This document shows, piece by piece, positions 1 to 5,626 of a stretch of DNA of 7,588 bases; within the stretch, counting starts at the first letter, position 1; each line of letters opens with the position of its first letter. The DNA comes from BM714 sp964484935 (GTDB lineage Bacteria > Bacillota > Clostridia > Peptostreptococcales > BM714): contig CAZAFW010000064.1 of assembly GCA_964484935.1 (NCBI GenBank), positions 1 through 7,588 on the forward strand, written 5' to 3'. Below the pieces are notes generated by a model, which was not told the origin of the DNA, made no database searches, and worked only from the letters and a program-made list of their open reading frames with translations. Made by a program: the position numbers and the translations under genes.

Positions 1-59
1 ACTTTTCTTTTTTTCATCAACTCAAAGTTCGCATCCTTCTCATAATACATTTTCGCCAT
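1..59 (-). CDS. ilvC: Ketol-acid reductoisomerase, N-terminal fragment (runs off the window)
   Basis: Only the first 19 codons plus two bases lie in the window; they read MAKMYYEKDANFELMKKRK. This matches the characteristic start of bacterial ketol-acid reductoisomerases, which use NADPH to isomerise and reduce acetolactate or acetohydroxybutyrate in valine and isoleucine synthesis. The fragment stops just before the expected GxGxxG nucleotide-binding loop. The ATG at 57-59 is preceded by a GGAGG site 8 bases upstream. It follows the ACT-domain gene by only 18 bases on the same strand, so the two are almost certainly one operon under the upstream T-box. The identification rests on a short but distinctive peptide and on context. 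Confidence 0.88.
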   Translation of the reverse strand, partial: MAKMYYEKDANFELMKKRK

Positions 60-77
60 TTCAATTTCCTCCGTTTT

Positions 78-311
78 TTAGTATTCAAGTACGTTAAAGT
101 CAACCAGTCTGTTAAGATATGCCTTGGCCCTCTTGGAATCTTTTTCCTCATTGGCCAATGTAATGCTTAAAAAAGCTTCATCCGGAATATTGCCTTCCTC
201 CATGAGAACTTTTTTCATCCGAAATCCTCTTCTTCTCATAGTGCCTACCACACGCATAAGCATTTCCGGTTCATTTCTAACCCTTGCTCTGATTATGCTG
301 TCGGAATTCAT
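78..311 (-). CDS. IlvM-like ACT-domain protein, putative small regulatory subunit of acetolactate synthase
   Basis: The 77-residue protein is essentially a single ACT domain. It has an RARVRNEPEMLMRVV opening strand and helix, an RRRGF segment near residues 25-30, and a final strand ending LNRLVDFNVLEY. Both spacing and sequence recall the short IlvM-type small subunit of acetolactate synthase, which stabilises the catalytic subunit and can mediate feedback control. The longer IlvN/IlvH type (about 160 residues) is the more usual one. The start at 309-311 is chosen because AAAGGGGG lies directly upstream; a frame continuing upstream to 380 would run through the T-box terminator. It is the first gene after an Ile-type T-box and sits 18 bases before ilvC. 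No catalytic ilvB gene precedes it here, so its partner must be elsewhere, perhaps downstream of ilvC. A free-standing ACT regulator is the alternative. Confidence 0.8.
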   Translation of the reverse strand: MNSDSIIRARVRNEPEMLMRVVGTMRRRGFRMKKVLMEEGNIPDEAFLSITLANEEKDSKRAKAYLNRLVDFNVLEY

Positions 312-344
312 CTGTTGTCCCCCTTTCAACACTGTTTTTGGTAT

Positions 345-398
345 AAAAAAACTCCCATCCACGAAACATGTCAAAGACATATTTCAGGGACGAGAGTT
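345..398 (-). terminator. T-box regulated intrinsic terminator
   Basis: On the minus strand AACTCTCGTCC (388-398) pairs over 11 bp with GGATGGGAGTT (350-360), with G-U pairs tolerated. An inner stem, GAAATATGTC with GACATGTTTC around a 3-base loop, stacks inside it. A run of seven U residues (345-351) follows. The 5' arm overlaps the end of the T-box region, so terminator and antiterminator are mutually exclusive, as expected for a transcription-attenuating T-box. Confidence 0.87.
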
Positions 399-640
399 GT
401 TCTCGCGTTACCACCCCGGTTTACGTACGGCTCACGCGGTACGCCTCTTCAAGTCGCAGATTTCAATCCGTCAACTCTAGCCATATAACGGTGGCACTCC
501 GCTCTCGCGGATCCGTCCTCGCCTACTCGGTTTCCCTTTTGGCTCGGAAGCTCGGGAGTGATTAGTATATATTCTTTTCGACCTCGGCTCTCAGCTACCA
601 CCGATTCTCTGTAATCTCATTTTGAATATTTTTCTCTCCG
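345..640 (-). ncRNA. T-box riboswitch leader, predicted isoleucine (ATC) specifier
   Basis: Read on the minus strand, this untranslated leader ends with a T-box sequence (GGGGTGGTAACGCGAG, about 402-417) and a Rho-independent terminator just before the ACT-domain gene. T-box leaders bind tRNA: an uncharged tRNA pairs its anticodon with a specifier codon in Stem I and its acceptor end with the T-box bulge, which favours antitermination. The Stem I apical portion (AGAGAATCGGTGGTAGCTGAGAGCCG, split over 585-610) is followed by a loop with ACTAATCACTCCCGAGC. ATC at 560-562, followed by the usual purine A, is the best specifier, giving tRNA-Ile. This fits the ilv genes downstream. The 5' boundary of Stem I is approximate. 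Confidence 0.9.
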
Positions 641-673
641 TCAACGCTTTTATTTTTTTTTGATTTGAAACCA

Positions 674-702
674 ATTATATAGGCGGAACAATTGCATGTC
701 AA
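674..702 (-). promoter_or_regulatory. Consensus sigma-A promoter of the T-box/ilv operon
   Basis: On the minus strand, a perfect TTGACA (697-702) and a perfect TATAAT (674-679) are separated by exactly 17 bases. The predicted start near 667 gives a leader of about 355 nt, a normal length for a T-box leader. Such a strong promoter implies that control is mainly by attenuation rather than by initiation. Confidence 0.88.
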
Positions 703-735
703 TACTTATTTCAAGATTTTCACAATTATTTCAAA

Positions 736-1335
736 CTATCTGAAAATAAGATTGGCGGCGAAAAGAAAAAGACATACTCCTACAGCCCTGTCAAGCCTCT
801 TTATTGCCGATGGAGTCAAAAGCCTTTGGGCTCTCGATCCCATAAAAGATGCGCCGGTCATGAAAAAGATTGTTGAGGAAACGCAACCTGCCGCATAGAG
901 CGCTGTCCCGCTTCCTGCCGGAATCATTCCCGACGCCGCTACGGCTCCGAATGTTCCGGTCCAAAAAACTATGCTTAGCGGATTTATCATCGTGAGTTTT
1001 ATTCCGTGTATAAAGCTTCCGCCGAGTCTTGATTCCTTTGCACTTGTCTCTTTCCTGCCGGCTCCTTTTATATATCCAAAAGCAAAACAGCAAAGAACCA
1101 TAGCTCCGGCAATCCGCACAAACCATTCCGCACCCTCGTTTGCGGCCATCATTCTTGATACAGCAGTGAAAGACAAGGCGATGTAGGCCGCATCGACAAA
1201 AGCGACTCCCAAGGACATCTTGAAGCCTTCCGCAAAACCCTCTTTCACGGCCTTATGCAAGAGAGCAAAAAAAACGGGGCCGACCGACAGCTGGAGGGTC
1301 ATTCCAAGAAGGAATCCCTTGATATAAACCGTCAT
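736..1335 (-). CDS. LysE/RhtB-family amino acid exporter
   Basis: This 199-residue protein is predicted to be an inner-membrane amino acid exporter of the LysE superfamily. It shows the expected size (about 200 residues) and about six hydrophobic segments. The N-terminal family signature is present (LSVGPVFFALLHKAVKEGF, residues 16-34, then SLGVAFVDAAYI, 41-52), as is NPLSIVFW (118-125) opening a later helix. The usual PGP is here VGP (18-20). Its ATG overlaps the stop of the upstream Lrp/AsnC gene as ATGA (1332-1335), so translation is coupled and the regulator probably senses the exported substrate. Family members export lysine, arginine, threonine, homoserine or similar amino acids; which one cannot be read from the sequence. 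No convincing terminator lies between its stop and the ilv promoter. Confidence 0.88.
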   Translation of the reverse strand: MTVYIKGFLLGMTLQLSVGPVFFALLHKAVKEGFAEGFKMSLGVAFVDAAYIALSFTAVSRMMAANEGAEWFVRIAGAMVLCCFAFGYIKGAGRKETSAKESRLGGSFIHGIKLTMINPLSIVFWTGTFGAVAASGMIPAGSGTALYAAGCVSSTIFFMTGASFMGSRAQRLLTPSAIKRLDRAVGVCLFLFAANLIFR

Positions 1336-1784
1336 GAATACTCTCCCCCGTTTATGTCCTCCTTAATGCTTGAGAAAACAATGAATGTCCTTGAATTGGC
1401 AACCCCCGGAATCTTTTTAAGCTTTCCCATTATGAAGTCTTCCAATTCGGAAGTGTCGGATACCGCCACTTTAAGCAAATAGTCGTATTCGCCAGCCACA
1501 TGGTGGCATTCCACAACTTCTCCAAGCTCTATCATCTTTTCCCTGAAATTCAGGATGTTTTCAGTTCCCTTCACATCAACAAGAATAAAGGTCAAAAGGC
1601 CTTTGCCTATTTTGCTTCTTTCAAGGACAGCACCATAACCCTTGACTATCCCTTTTTCTTCGAGCTTTCGAACCCTTTGTGCGACAGCCGGAACGGACAA
1701 CTTGATTTTCTTACCAATTTCGGATGCTGTCATCCTAGCGTTTTTCCCAAGAAGCCTGATTATCATATCGTCGATTTCATTCAT
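1332..1784 (-). CDS. Lrp/AsnC-family transcriptional regulator
   Basis: At 150 residues it is a typical full-length feast/famine regulator. It has an N-terminal helix-turn-helix (about residues 18-40: TASEIGKKIKLSVPAVAQRV) and a C-terminal RAM/effector domain (about 65-142) containing the hallmark GEYDYLL (98-104), where the amino acid ligand binds between subunits. The start at 1782-1784 was chosen for the family's usual MNEIDDMIIRLL opening and the AAAGGG about 9 bases upstream. An in-frame ATG at 1814 would add 10 unlike residues but cannot be excluded. It is the first gene of a two-gene unit with the LysE exporter, an arrangement common for regulators that control export of the amino acid they sense. 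Confidence 0.9.
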   Translation of the reverse strand: MNEIDDMIIRLLGKNARMTASEIGKKIKLSVPAVAQRVRKLEEKGIVKGYGAVLERSKIGKGLLTFILVDVKGTENILNFREKMIELGEVVECHHVAGEYDYLLKVAVSDTSELEDFIMGKLKKIPGVANSRTFIVFSSIKEDINGGEYS

Positions 1785-1834
1785 TAAAGCACGCCCTTTC
1801 CATGTATGCATCATTGCTTTTTCCCATTAAATGC

Positions 1835-1863
1835 ATTATACACTATGCTTTATATATTTTCGA
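1835..1863 (-). promoter_or_regulatory. Probable promoter of the lrp-like/lysE-like pair, in an AT-rich region
   Basis: On the minus strand a perfect TATAAT (1835-1840) lies about 50 bases before the chosen Lrp/AsnC start. The hexamer 17 bases upstream (TCGAAA, 1858-1863) is a weak -35. The 1840-1917 stretch is very AT-rich and contains AAATTA-N5-TAATTT (1873-1889), a loose dyad that would suit autoregulation by an Lrp-like protein. That role is inference only. Confidence 0.5.
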
Positions 1864-1917
1864 CAATATAATAAATTACCTAATAATTTTAAGTATTATC
1901 GCTATAAACTTATTTTT

Positions 1918-3000
1918 TTATTGATAAAAGCATTTTCTCACACTGTCAGACCCACAAAGGAAAAGCGTAGGCCCGTAGTAGAGCCCAAAAGCAAGAACAT
2001 CGCCCACCTCAACGTCTTCTATGCAATCCTCTATGTCGAGTATCAAGTGGTCGCTGCTGGCTCCTAGAACGAAGGATCCATCGAGCTTGGGTATCAACTT
2101 TTCGGGTTGTCCGAAGTCTCCCCTTCCTACTGCCAGGAGGGCCCTCTTCCTTTTCCCTTTGTCTTCAAAGACAGGCTTTTCCCCGAAAGCGTTAACCATC
2201 ATATTTCCTATTGGGTGTGTAGGTTTGGTCTTTACCTCCACGACTTCGGCCTTGAGAACGAAAGCGTCCTTTTCGAGACCGTCTATCCTGCAATCGAAAT
2301 ATTCCTCCATGTCTCTTGCGCACAGTATTTCTTCGCCGATTCTCAATTGATTTATTCTTTCCGGCATTTGTCCATCCGCAAGTGGCTTTAGGGAAGATGT
2401 CGCTCCACCCGAAATTATCTCAAGCCGCCTTCCAATCTTTTTCTCTATTCCTTGCGCTATATTTGAAAGCCTGCCCAGGTTCCCGGAGGTCGGCGCAACA
2501 GACCCGTAGCAGCCAAGGTTTGTTCCTATTCCCTTGAGGCGAACTCTGTCAAGATTGTTTTCAACGACCATTGCCGCCTCCAAAAGTTCATCTTCGTCAA
2601 AAAAGCCCTCTCTCAAATCTCCAAGATCTACCATGAGAATTACCCCATGCGTCTTTTCATTCCTTTCGCATGCATTCTGTATTTCATGAAGCACCCTTAG
2701 CTCCGAATTAAGGCTGATGTCAACATTGCAAACCAGTTCGTCCGCTTCCGATATCATTGGAATCCTGAGAAGGAGAATTTCCGCATCCACTCCGCCTTTT
2801 CTCATTTTGATTATATGGTCCATTCTGGAGTCGGCAATACATGAAACGCCTCCCTCCAAGAATGCCGCGACAACTGGCAATAGGGCCTCTGCGCCCTTCA
2901 CGACACCTGCCACTTGAACACCCCTTTCATTGCAGAAGTTCCTTATCGTTTCAGCGTTGTCCCTTATTTTCTTAAGATTTATTTCGAGAACCGGATACAT
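1918..3000 (-). CDS. PLP-dependent alanine/ornithine racemase family enzyme
   Basis: This 360-residue protein has the alanine-racemase-type N-terminal barrel. The PLP-binding lysine is probably K35 in AGVVKG. Other landmarks are IADSRM (55-60), a family block MVDLGDLREG (123-132), GGATSS (198-203) in the phosphate-binding region, RIGE (220-223) and LGASSDHLI (312-320). The layout and blocks match the clostridial ornithine racemase group (about 355 residues) more closely than classical Alr. That enzyme makes D-ornithine for the aminomutase-based ornithine fermentation pathway. The start at 2998-3000 gives the family's MYPxLEINL opening and has GGGGGTG 6 bases upstream; a longer frame to 3042 would run into the 54-bp palindrome. 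Substrate is inferred; no ornithine aminomutase genes are visible here. Confidence 0.82.
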   Translation of the reverse strand: MYPVLEINLKKIRDNAETIRNFCNERGVQVAGVVKGAEALLPVVAAFLEGGVSCIADSRMDHIIKMRKGGVDAEILLLRIPMISEADELVCNVDISLNSELRVLHEIQNACERNEKTHGVILMVDLGDLREGFFDEDELLEAAMVVENNLDRVRLKGIGTNLGCYGSVAPTSGNLGRLSNIAQGIEKKIGRRLEIISGGATSSLKPLADGQMPERINQLRIGEEILCARDMEEYFDCRIDGLEKDAFVLKAEVVEVKTKPTHPIGNMMVNAFGEKPVFEDKGKRKRALLAVGRGDFGQPEKLIPKLDGSFVLGASSDHLILDIEDCIEDVEVGDVLAFGLYYGPTLFLCGSDSVRKCFYQ

Positions 3001-3024
3001 TTGAAACACCCCCAATGTTTCCTT

Positions 3025-3078
3025 CATTTTATCACAAAACAAAACACTGCCGGCAGTGTTTTGTTTTGTGATAAAATG
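3025..3078. repeat. Perfect 54-bp palindrome, possible bidirectional terminator
   Basis: Positions 3025-3051 and 3052-3078 are exact reverse complements over 27 bp with no spacer. The centre, AACACTGCCGGCAGTGTT, is flanked by AAAAC on the left and TTTTGTTTTG on the right, so each strand presents a short GC-rich hairpin followed by a T-rich stretch, like a bidirectional intrinsic terminator. It lies between the DUF3795 gene and the racemase start, only 24 bases from the latter. If it terminates transcription, the racemase has almost no room for a promoter of its own. A symmetric operator or a structured leader is therefore also possible. Confidence 0.6.
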
Positions 3079-3109
3079 TCTATTGGTTTTTTATTGAATC
3101 GTGATTCTT

Positions 3110-3535
3110 TTACAGTACAGGTCCTTTTCCCGGAACAAACTTTCCTCCGTAATAGAGCGTGCGGTTTTTCATGGAATGATTCTTGGCCCATTCCTCAAGC
3201 CCAAGCGACTTGATTTGGCACAAATTGAAAACTTTGAGGTTATGCGGATACTTTTCGGCCCCTGATGCCGCGGGGGCAAGCTTACCGCATGGAAAAGACG
3301 AACACTCGTGACAAAACCCTATTCCTTTTGAGCGGACACATTCAAGCGTTTCGCAAGCTCCCGAATAAAGGGAGCAGCCGTTCTGGTCTCTACAACCCTT
3401 ACAGGCAACCTCTTCAGGGCTTTTATTCAGCATAGCTGAAAGACCCTTCCTCATTTCCTCTGTTATGTTGCTCTCATGCATTTGACAATTGAAACAATCC
3501 AACCCGCAAGGTGCGGTCATTCTGGTAAAATCCAT
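3110..3535 (-). CDS. Cysteine-rich DUF3795-family protein
   Basis: This 141-residue soluble protein has 12 cysteines. They occur as CGLDCFNC (10-17), CKGCRDQNGC (45-54), single C61 and C66, CHEC (75-78), C83 and C106. The pattern matches the uncharacterised DUF3795 family, which is common in anaerobes and thought to bind zinc or an iron-sulfur cluster; neither is shown here. The C-terminus ends GGKFVPGKGPVL. The start at 3533-3535 is fixed by an ideal AAGGAGG 6 bases upstream, so a longer in-frame reading to 3598 is rejected. It lies downstream of the TetR gene on the same strand, and the 55-bp gap contains the same dyad found at the tetR promoter. Its expression is therefore probably controlled by that repressor. 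Function is unknown. Confidence 0.82.
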   Translation of the reverse strand: MDFTRMTAPCGLDCFNCQMHESNITEEMRKGLSAMLNKSPEEVACKGCRDQNGCSLYSGACETLECVRSKGIGFCHECSSFPCGKLAPAASGAEKYPHNLKVFNLCQIKSLGLEEWAKNHSMKNRTLYYGGKFVPGKGPVL

Positions 3536-3558
3536 TTGAATCCTCCTTTTTTTGTATT

Positions 3559-3570
3559 TAACGTTCGTTA
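3559..3570. promoter_or_regulatory. Second TetR-type operator, before the DUF3795 gene
   Basis: TAACGTTCGTTA (a TAACG-N2-CGTTA dyad) is identical over 12 bases to the site at the tetR promoter. On the minus strand it lies between a possible -10 (TATACT, just upstream) and the AAGGAGG of the DUF3795 gene, where a bound repressor would block transcription. The matching -35 is unclear. Confidence 0.68.
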
Positions 3571-3590
3571 TAGTATATTCATAAAGAAGG

Positions 3591-4142
3591 CTAGGCAATT
3601 ATATGCTCAAGCGCCCTTCTTATTTTTTCATCGGGCAAGTCCTCTTCCAAAAGCAGAATCCTTTCAACAAAATTCTGCACTATGCCTACAAGAATTTCTG
3701 TAACAGCATCGAGCTTTTCAGGGTCGTCATAGTAGCGGGACAATATATTCCTGTTCCGATCGTATCTCGCCCTTTCCCACTCCATAAGCTTTTCCCTTAC
3801 TTCATGGCCCTCTTCAAATCCAAGCCACACCTTTATGGCAAGCCTGTAAACCGACCGGTCATAGCCATCCAGGTCCTTTCTTTGCCTTATTGCGTTGAAA
3901 TAAACATCCTGCAGCGACGAACCCCTTTCGACCTCGCTGTTGAGCCTTTCAATCAATCCGATGAATTCATTGTATACAATTTCATCAAAAAGCTCCTTCT
4001 TGCTGTTGTAGTAATAATAGACCATTGGAATTGAACACTCCGCCTCTTTCGCTATGTCCCGTACCGATGTCCCATGAAAACCTTTTCCTCCGAATTGTTC
4101 TATTGCCACTCTTTTGATTGATTCCTTGGTGTTCATTTCCAA
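3591..4142 (-). CDS. TetR/AcrR-family transcriptional repressor
   Basis: The protein is 183 residues if it starts at the TTG (4140-4142), or 181 from the in-frame ATG at 4134-4136. AGGAG is spaced 8 bases before the TTG, while a weaker GAGGGG suits the ATG, so both are possible. The N-terminal TetR helix-turn-helix is clear (about residues 24-51: GTSVRDIAKEAECSIPMVYYYY, split for reading, then NSKKELF). The C-terminal helical region, which would bind a ligand and dimerise, is too variable to predict an inducer. Its promoter carries a dyad at the predicted transcription start, indicating autorepression, and the same dyad precedes the next gene (DUF3795). It is probably a local regulator of that pair. 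Confidence 0.9.
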   Translation of the reverse strand: MEMNTKESIKRVAIEQFGGKGFHGTSVRDIAKEAECSIPMVYYYYNSKKELFDEIVYNEFIGLIERLNSEVERGSSLQDVYFNAIRQRKDLDGYDRSVYRLAIKVWLGFEEGHEVREKLMEWERARYDRNRNILSRYYDDPEKLDAVTEILVGIVQNFVERILLLEEDLPDEKIRRALEHIIA

Positions 4143-4157
4143 AAGCCCCTCTCCTGT

Positions 4158-4204
4158 CTAACGTTCGTTAGTTATATTCTACACTCTCTCTGCCATTATG
4201 TCAA
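4158..4204 (-). promoter_or_regulatory. tetR promoter with overlapping autoregulatory operator
   Basis: On the minus strand a perfect TTGACA (4199-4204) and TAGAAT (4176-4181, one mismatch) are 17 bases apart. Directly downstream lies CTAACG-TT-CGTTAG (4158-4171), which covers the predicted start point near 4169. This placement is typical of an autorepressed TetR gene. The central 12 bases recur exactly at 3559-3570. Confidence 0.83.
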
Positions 4205-4284
4205 ACACTTTAGCGATTTTTTTTGCTGCAGTTAAATTCTCTTATTTGCAAAAGTCTGCAGCTTGTCTTTTTTTCTTGCAGGCT

Positions 4285-4803
4285 TTATTTGCCTTTGATT
4301 TCTTTTTCAAGCAATCCGTCCAGCAGTTTACCCGCCAGGCGCTTCTTAAGATCGGCCTCAACAGCAAGCTCAATTATCTCCCTTGCTGTTTCTTCAAGCG
4401 AACCGTCTCCCGGTGTTTTCACATACCGCCGGGCAAGATCTTCGAGATGGGTTTTTTCGATTTCCCTGAACAGCCCATACCCGCTTTCTGATTGGTCTTC
4501 CATCAATTCGAAAATTTTCTTTATGTCTTTCAGCGAAAATACGCTCTTGAGACGATAGAGCATTATAAGCTGTTCAACCTGCCCTTTGCTGTACTTTTTC
4601 CTGTGGGGGCGTTTTATTACTTTTGCCTTGACGTAATTGTTTACCATCGTTTTTGTCATTACCTTTTCATCTTCATCCCTCTCATAAACTTTGAGCTTTT
4701 TATCGAGAAAAACCAAAATTTGGTCCATGTACAAATCGATGTCGGGTATTGTCTCCGATGGAATACCGGGAGCCTTTAAAAATTCCTCTACGTTCTTTTT
4801 CAT
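4285..4803 (-). CDS. DUF1836 protein with MerR-like winged-helix region
   Basis: This 172-residue soluble protein contains a DUF1836 segment. MTKTMVNNYVKAKVI (49-63) is followed by a KKYSKGQVEQLIMLYRLK block (69-86) and FSLKDIKKIFELM (89-101). That order resembles the helix-turn-helix, wing and helix of MerR-type regulators (a Y/NY, then YS..., then SL.DIK), so DNA binding is a reasonable inference, although the family is uncharacterised. The rest of the C-terminus is charged and helical with no recognised ligand domain. The start at 4801-4803 has GAGGAGG upstream; an in-frame ATG at 4863 adds 20 residues without a good ribosome site and is rejected. It is divergent from the hemolysin III-type gene, so it may regulate that gene, itself or both. 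Confidence 0.77.
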   Translation of the reverse strand: MKKNVEEFLKAPGIPSETIPDIDLYMDQILVFLDKKLKVYERDEDEKVMTKTMVNNYVKAKVIKRPHRKKYSKGQVEQLIMLYRLKSVFSLKDIKKIFELMEDQSESGYGLFREIEKTHLEDLARRYVKTPGDGSLEETAREIIELAVEADLKKRLAGKLLDGLLEKEIKGK

Positions 4804-4878
4804 TCCGCTTCCTCCTCGTTTAATAGTTTTATTTTTTGTCCGGCTCAAATCATTTTGGGACAATCTTGAAAACCCTTC

Positions 4879-4907
4879 TTGTTTTTTGGGGTTGTACTTG
4901 TTATAAT
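4879..4907 (+). promoter_or_regulatory. Probable promoter of the hemolysin III-type gene
   Basis: TATAAT (4902-4907) is a perfect -10. The hexamer 17 bases upstream, TTGTTT (4879-4884), is a weak -35. The predicted start is near 4914. Confidence 0.58.
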
Positions 4908-4919
4908 CAATATATCACA

Positions 4920-4934
4920 TAGTATCGCATACTA
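4920..4934. promoter_or_regulatory. Dyad in the hemolysin III-type leader, candidate operator
   Basis: TAGTAT-CGC-ATACTA is a perfect 6-bp-arm inverted repeat just after the predicted transcription start and just before the AGGAGG (4938-4943). A protein bound here would block the promoter; as RNA it would make a small hairpin beside the ribosome site. The divergent DUF1836 protein is a candidate binder by location only. Confidence 0.45.
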
Positions 4935-4950
4935 CATAGGAGGTTTTTTT

Positions 4951-5604
4951 ATGTCTTTCAGAATTCGCGAACCGGTAAACAGCATAACCCACCTTTGCGG
5001 AGCTATTCTTTCGGCGGTCGGGCTTTTCTGGATGCTGTCAAAGGTTCTCAGACATCCTTCTGTGGAATATTTGATATCGGCCCTTGTTTTCGGCGCAAGC
5101 CTTATTCTCCTATACAGCGCATCAACCTGCTACCACTGGCTTGTGGCTTCATCAAAAACCATAAAGATTTTAAGGAAAATAGACCATTCTATGATCTACG
5201 TTCTCATAGCCGGCACATATACTCCTATATGCATCCTTGCCATTCCAAAACCGCTTGGGCTGTATCTTCTTGCCGGAATTTGGATTCTGACTCTTACCGG
5301 AATAATAATGAAGTTTGCATGGCTCGGCGCGCCAAGGTTCATCTATACATCATTTTATCTCTTTCTCGGCTGGCTGGCAGTATTCTTTATAATGCCCATA
5401 TACAGGACTCTTCCGCTTCCAGGTTTTTTGCTTCTGCTTGCAGGCGGGGTTCTTTACACTGCGGGAGCTGTAATTTACGCCTTCAAGCCTAAAAGGCTCC
5501 ATCTTTCCGTTTTCGGTTTCCATGAAATTTTTCATTTGTTCATTCTCGGGGGAAGCCTTTCACATTTCATAATGGTAAGCAGATATCTACTTCCGGCCGT
5601 ATAA
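4951..5604 (+). CDS. Hemolysin III / PAQR-family membrane protein
   Basis: This 217-residue integral membrane protein has about seven hydrophobic segments. The bacterial hemolysin III (YqfA-like) members of the PAQR/CREST superfamily are marked by a conserved metal-site set, all seen here: YSASTCYH (55-62, with S58 and H62), IDHS (77-80, D78), and HEIFHLFILGGSLSHF (191-206, H191, H195 and H205). An early NSITHLCGA (10-18) also fits. These residues suggest a zinc-dependent hydrolase-like activity; physiological substrates in bacteria are unsettled, and the haemolysin name is historical. The start at 4951 has AGGAGG 7 bases upstream; an in-frame start at 4879 would lie within the promoter. It is followed by an intergenic hairpin before marR, so it is probably monocistronic. 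Confidence 0.9.
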   Translation: MSFRIREPVNSITHLCGAILSAVGLFWMLSKVLRHPSVEYLISALVFGASLILLYSASTCYHWLVASSKTIKILRKIDHSMIYVLIAGTYTPICILAIPKPLGLYLLAGIWILTLTGIIMKFAWLGAPRFIYTSFYLFLGWLAVFFIMPIYRTLPLPGFLLLLAGGVLYTAGAVIYAFKPKRLHLSVFGFHEIFHLFILGGSLSHFIMVSRYLLPAV

Positions 5605-5626
5605 AAATATTAATTGTTTTTTCATT

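Noticed and set aside
368..565. Open frame of 65 codons on the plus strand within the T-box leader, and a 118-codon frame at 124-480
   Set aside because: Both run antisense to the ACT-domain gene and the T-box; their openness follows from those features, and no plus-strand ribosome site or family match is seen.
640..735. Terminator between the LysE-type gene and the ilv promoter
   Set aside because: The interval is AT-rich but shows no GC-containing hairpin with a T run on the minus strand; read-through into the T-box leader is possible.
3001..3042. Racemase start at 3042 instead of 3000
   Set aside because: The extra 14 residues would be encoded partly by the perfect palindrome and do not resemble the family N-terminus, whereas the ATG at 2998-3000 has a GGGGGTG ribosome site.
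3603..4034. 143-codon plus-strand open frame
   Set aside because: It is antisense to the clear TetR gene, has no recognisable domain, and is best seen as a shadow of that gene's codon use.
4225..4262. Inverted repeat GCTGCAG / CTGCAGC downstream of the DUF1836 gene
   Set aside because: The stem is only 7 bp with a 24-base loop, and on the minus strand it is followed by A residues rather than T residues, so it is not supported as a terminator for that gene.
4995..5492. 165-codon plus-strand open frame
   Set aside because: It lies in another frame inside the hemolysin III-type gene, whose conserved histidines and aspartate leave no doubt about the real frame.
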